NCBI GenBank assembly: GCA_049698215.1
Contig: JBAVXH010000237.1
Coordinates: 1-13,966, forward strand
Reading direction: 5' to 3'
Origin: PALSA-894 sp049698215
GTDB taxonomy: Bacteria > Pseudomonadota > Alphaproteobacteria > Rhizobiales > Xanthobacteraceae
DNA: 13,966 nucleotides
Of the stretch, positions 13,260-13,966 are shown piece after piece (within the stretch, counting starts at the first letter, position 1; each line of letters begins with the position of its first letter). Position numbers and translations under genes: made by a program. The notes under the pieces were generated by a model that saw only the letters and a list, made by a program, of their open reading frames with translations, had not been told where the DNA came from and did no database searches.

Positions 13260-13966
13260 ATGCCGCCGGGGCGCGTGTACCGAGGCGCGGAATTGCCTGA
13301 GATTTCATACCACCTGCTGATACTCATCGCAGGCGTTGTGGTCGCGGCGCTGGCGTTCGTCGTCGCGCTCGCGGTCGGGCCTTATGGGCGGCGCGGCGTG
13401 CGCTTCACGTTCGGGGCTATCGCGCTCGTCGCGTTCGTCGGCAGCGCGGCCTGGGTCGTGGTCTATCTCGGCATGATCGAACAGCGCCACGCGATCGAAG
13501 AACGCATCGCCGCGTTGCGTACCCAGGCAACGGCGAGCGGCACGCTCGCGTGCCTCGAACGTGCCACTGAGGCGCTGCAAGCATCCTGTGCGCAATCGCT
13601 GTTTGCCTCGCCGGGCGCGATCTCCTCCGCCGGCATCTATACCGCCTCGCGGCTGGACGCGATGAAGGCGGCGCGCCGCTACAGCGGGCCGCGCACGCCG
13701 CAGTTCGACGACGCGGTCGCCACGCTGGAACGCGCGCTGCAGGAGGACCCGTTCGGGCTCGCCGCCGACATCCTGGTGCGGCGCGAGGGCTGCACGGCGC
13801 AACGCTGCGAGGTGCTTTCGCTGTTTTCCGATTCCGCGCGGCTTGCGGACAACATCCGCAACAAGACCTTCGACGCGAACGTGGCACGCTACACCGCGGC
13901 GTGGGGAGCGCCGCAATCGGTCGCACCGCAGACCGCCGCGCCGGCCGGCGCGCCGGCGCCCGAGAT
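13260..13966 (+). CDS. Two-helix membrane-anchored protein of unknown function (3' partial)
   Basis: The frame is open from 13260 to the right edge, at least 235 codons, so the C-terminus is missing. Two hydrophobic segments are visible at about residues 17-36 (HLLILIAGVVVAALAFVVAL) and 44-62 (around FTFGAIALVAFVGSAAWVV), separated by a short basic GRRG loop. After them comes a probable soluble region starting with EQRHAIEERIAALRTQ, which may be a short coiled coil. It contains two Cys pairs (CLERATEALQASC and CTAQRC) that could form disulfides if this part is periplasmic, and ends in an Ala/Pro-rich stretch. I do not recognise the family. ATG 13260 has no clear ribosome binding site; GTG 13275 and TTG 13293 (GAGG 7 bases upstream) are alternatives. 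It is 98 bases from the transporter and may be unrelated to it. Confidence 0.7.
   Translation, partial: MPPGRVYRGAELPEISYHLLILIAGVVVAALAFVVALAVGPYGRRGVRFTFGAIALVAFVGSAAWVVVYLGMIEQRHAIEERIAALRTQATASGTLACLERATEALQASCAQSLFASPGAISSAGIYTASRLDAMKAARRYSGPRTPQFDDAVATLERALQEDPFGLAADILVRREGCTAQRCEVLSLFSDSARLADNIRNKTFDANVARYTAAWGAPQSVAPQTAAPAGAPAPE

Noticed and set aside
11506..13308. 600-residue reverse-strand open frame opposite the flavoprotein and transporter
   Set aside because: It lies antisense to genes with clear motifs, and its product is low-complexity Arg/Ala/Asp-rich, typical of GC-rich shadow frames.

Overview
The window reads as chromosome of a GC-rich alphaproteobacterium. A Hyphomicrobiales member near Bradyrhizobium or Rhodopseudomonas is my inference, from GC-rich codon use and the mix of branched-chain-amino-acid-type ABC transport, hydantoinase/carbamoylase and dimethylglycine-dehydrogenase-like genes. 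Every gene I can support lies on the + strand.

Left block (1-2783), catabolic and GC-rich. It holds the end of a LivG-type ABC ATPase, an overlapping LivF-type ATPase, and an aldehyde dehydrogenase of the salicylaldehyde/vanillin dehydrogenase type. The LivF frame has no stop codon and runs in frame into the dehydrogenase. The dehydrogenase nevertheless keeps its own ribosome binding site and ATG at 1335.

Middle block (about 2804-7655), foreign-looking. It is visibly poorer in GC and uses codons such as ATA, TTA and AGA that are scarce in the flanks. It holds three co-directional genes: a 79-residue small protein with a strong ribosome binding site, a 643-residue protein with a C-terminal carbon-nitrogen hydrolase (nitrilase) domain and intact Glu-Lys-Cys triad, and a 775-residue P-loop NTPase with a C-terminal winged helix. 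No integrase, transposase or tRNA is visible. I propose this as an uncharacterised nitrilase/NTPase module, possibly an anti-phage system. It sits between two metabolic genes that would be only about 21 bases apart without it.

Right block (7668-13966), GC-rich again. It holds an M20-family N-carbamoyl amino acid hydrolase/amidase, a DeoR-family regulator, an 815-residue dimethylglycine/sarcosine-dehydrogenase-like flavoprotein with a GcvT-like C-terminal half, an EamA/DMT transporter directly abutting it, and the start of a two-helix membrane protein cut by the window end. The hydrolase, flavoprotein and transporter look like part of a pathway that releases and oxidises an N-methylated or N-carbamoylated amino compound, with the DeoR protein as its probable local regulator. 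A tandem 10-base repeat just before the flavoprotein gene could be an operator.
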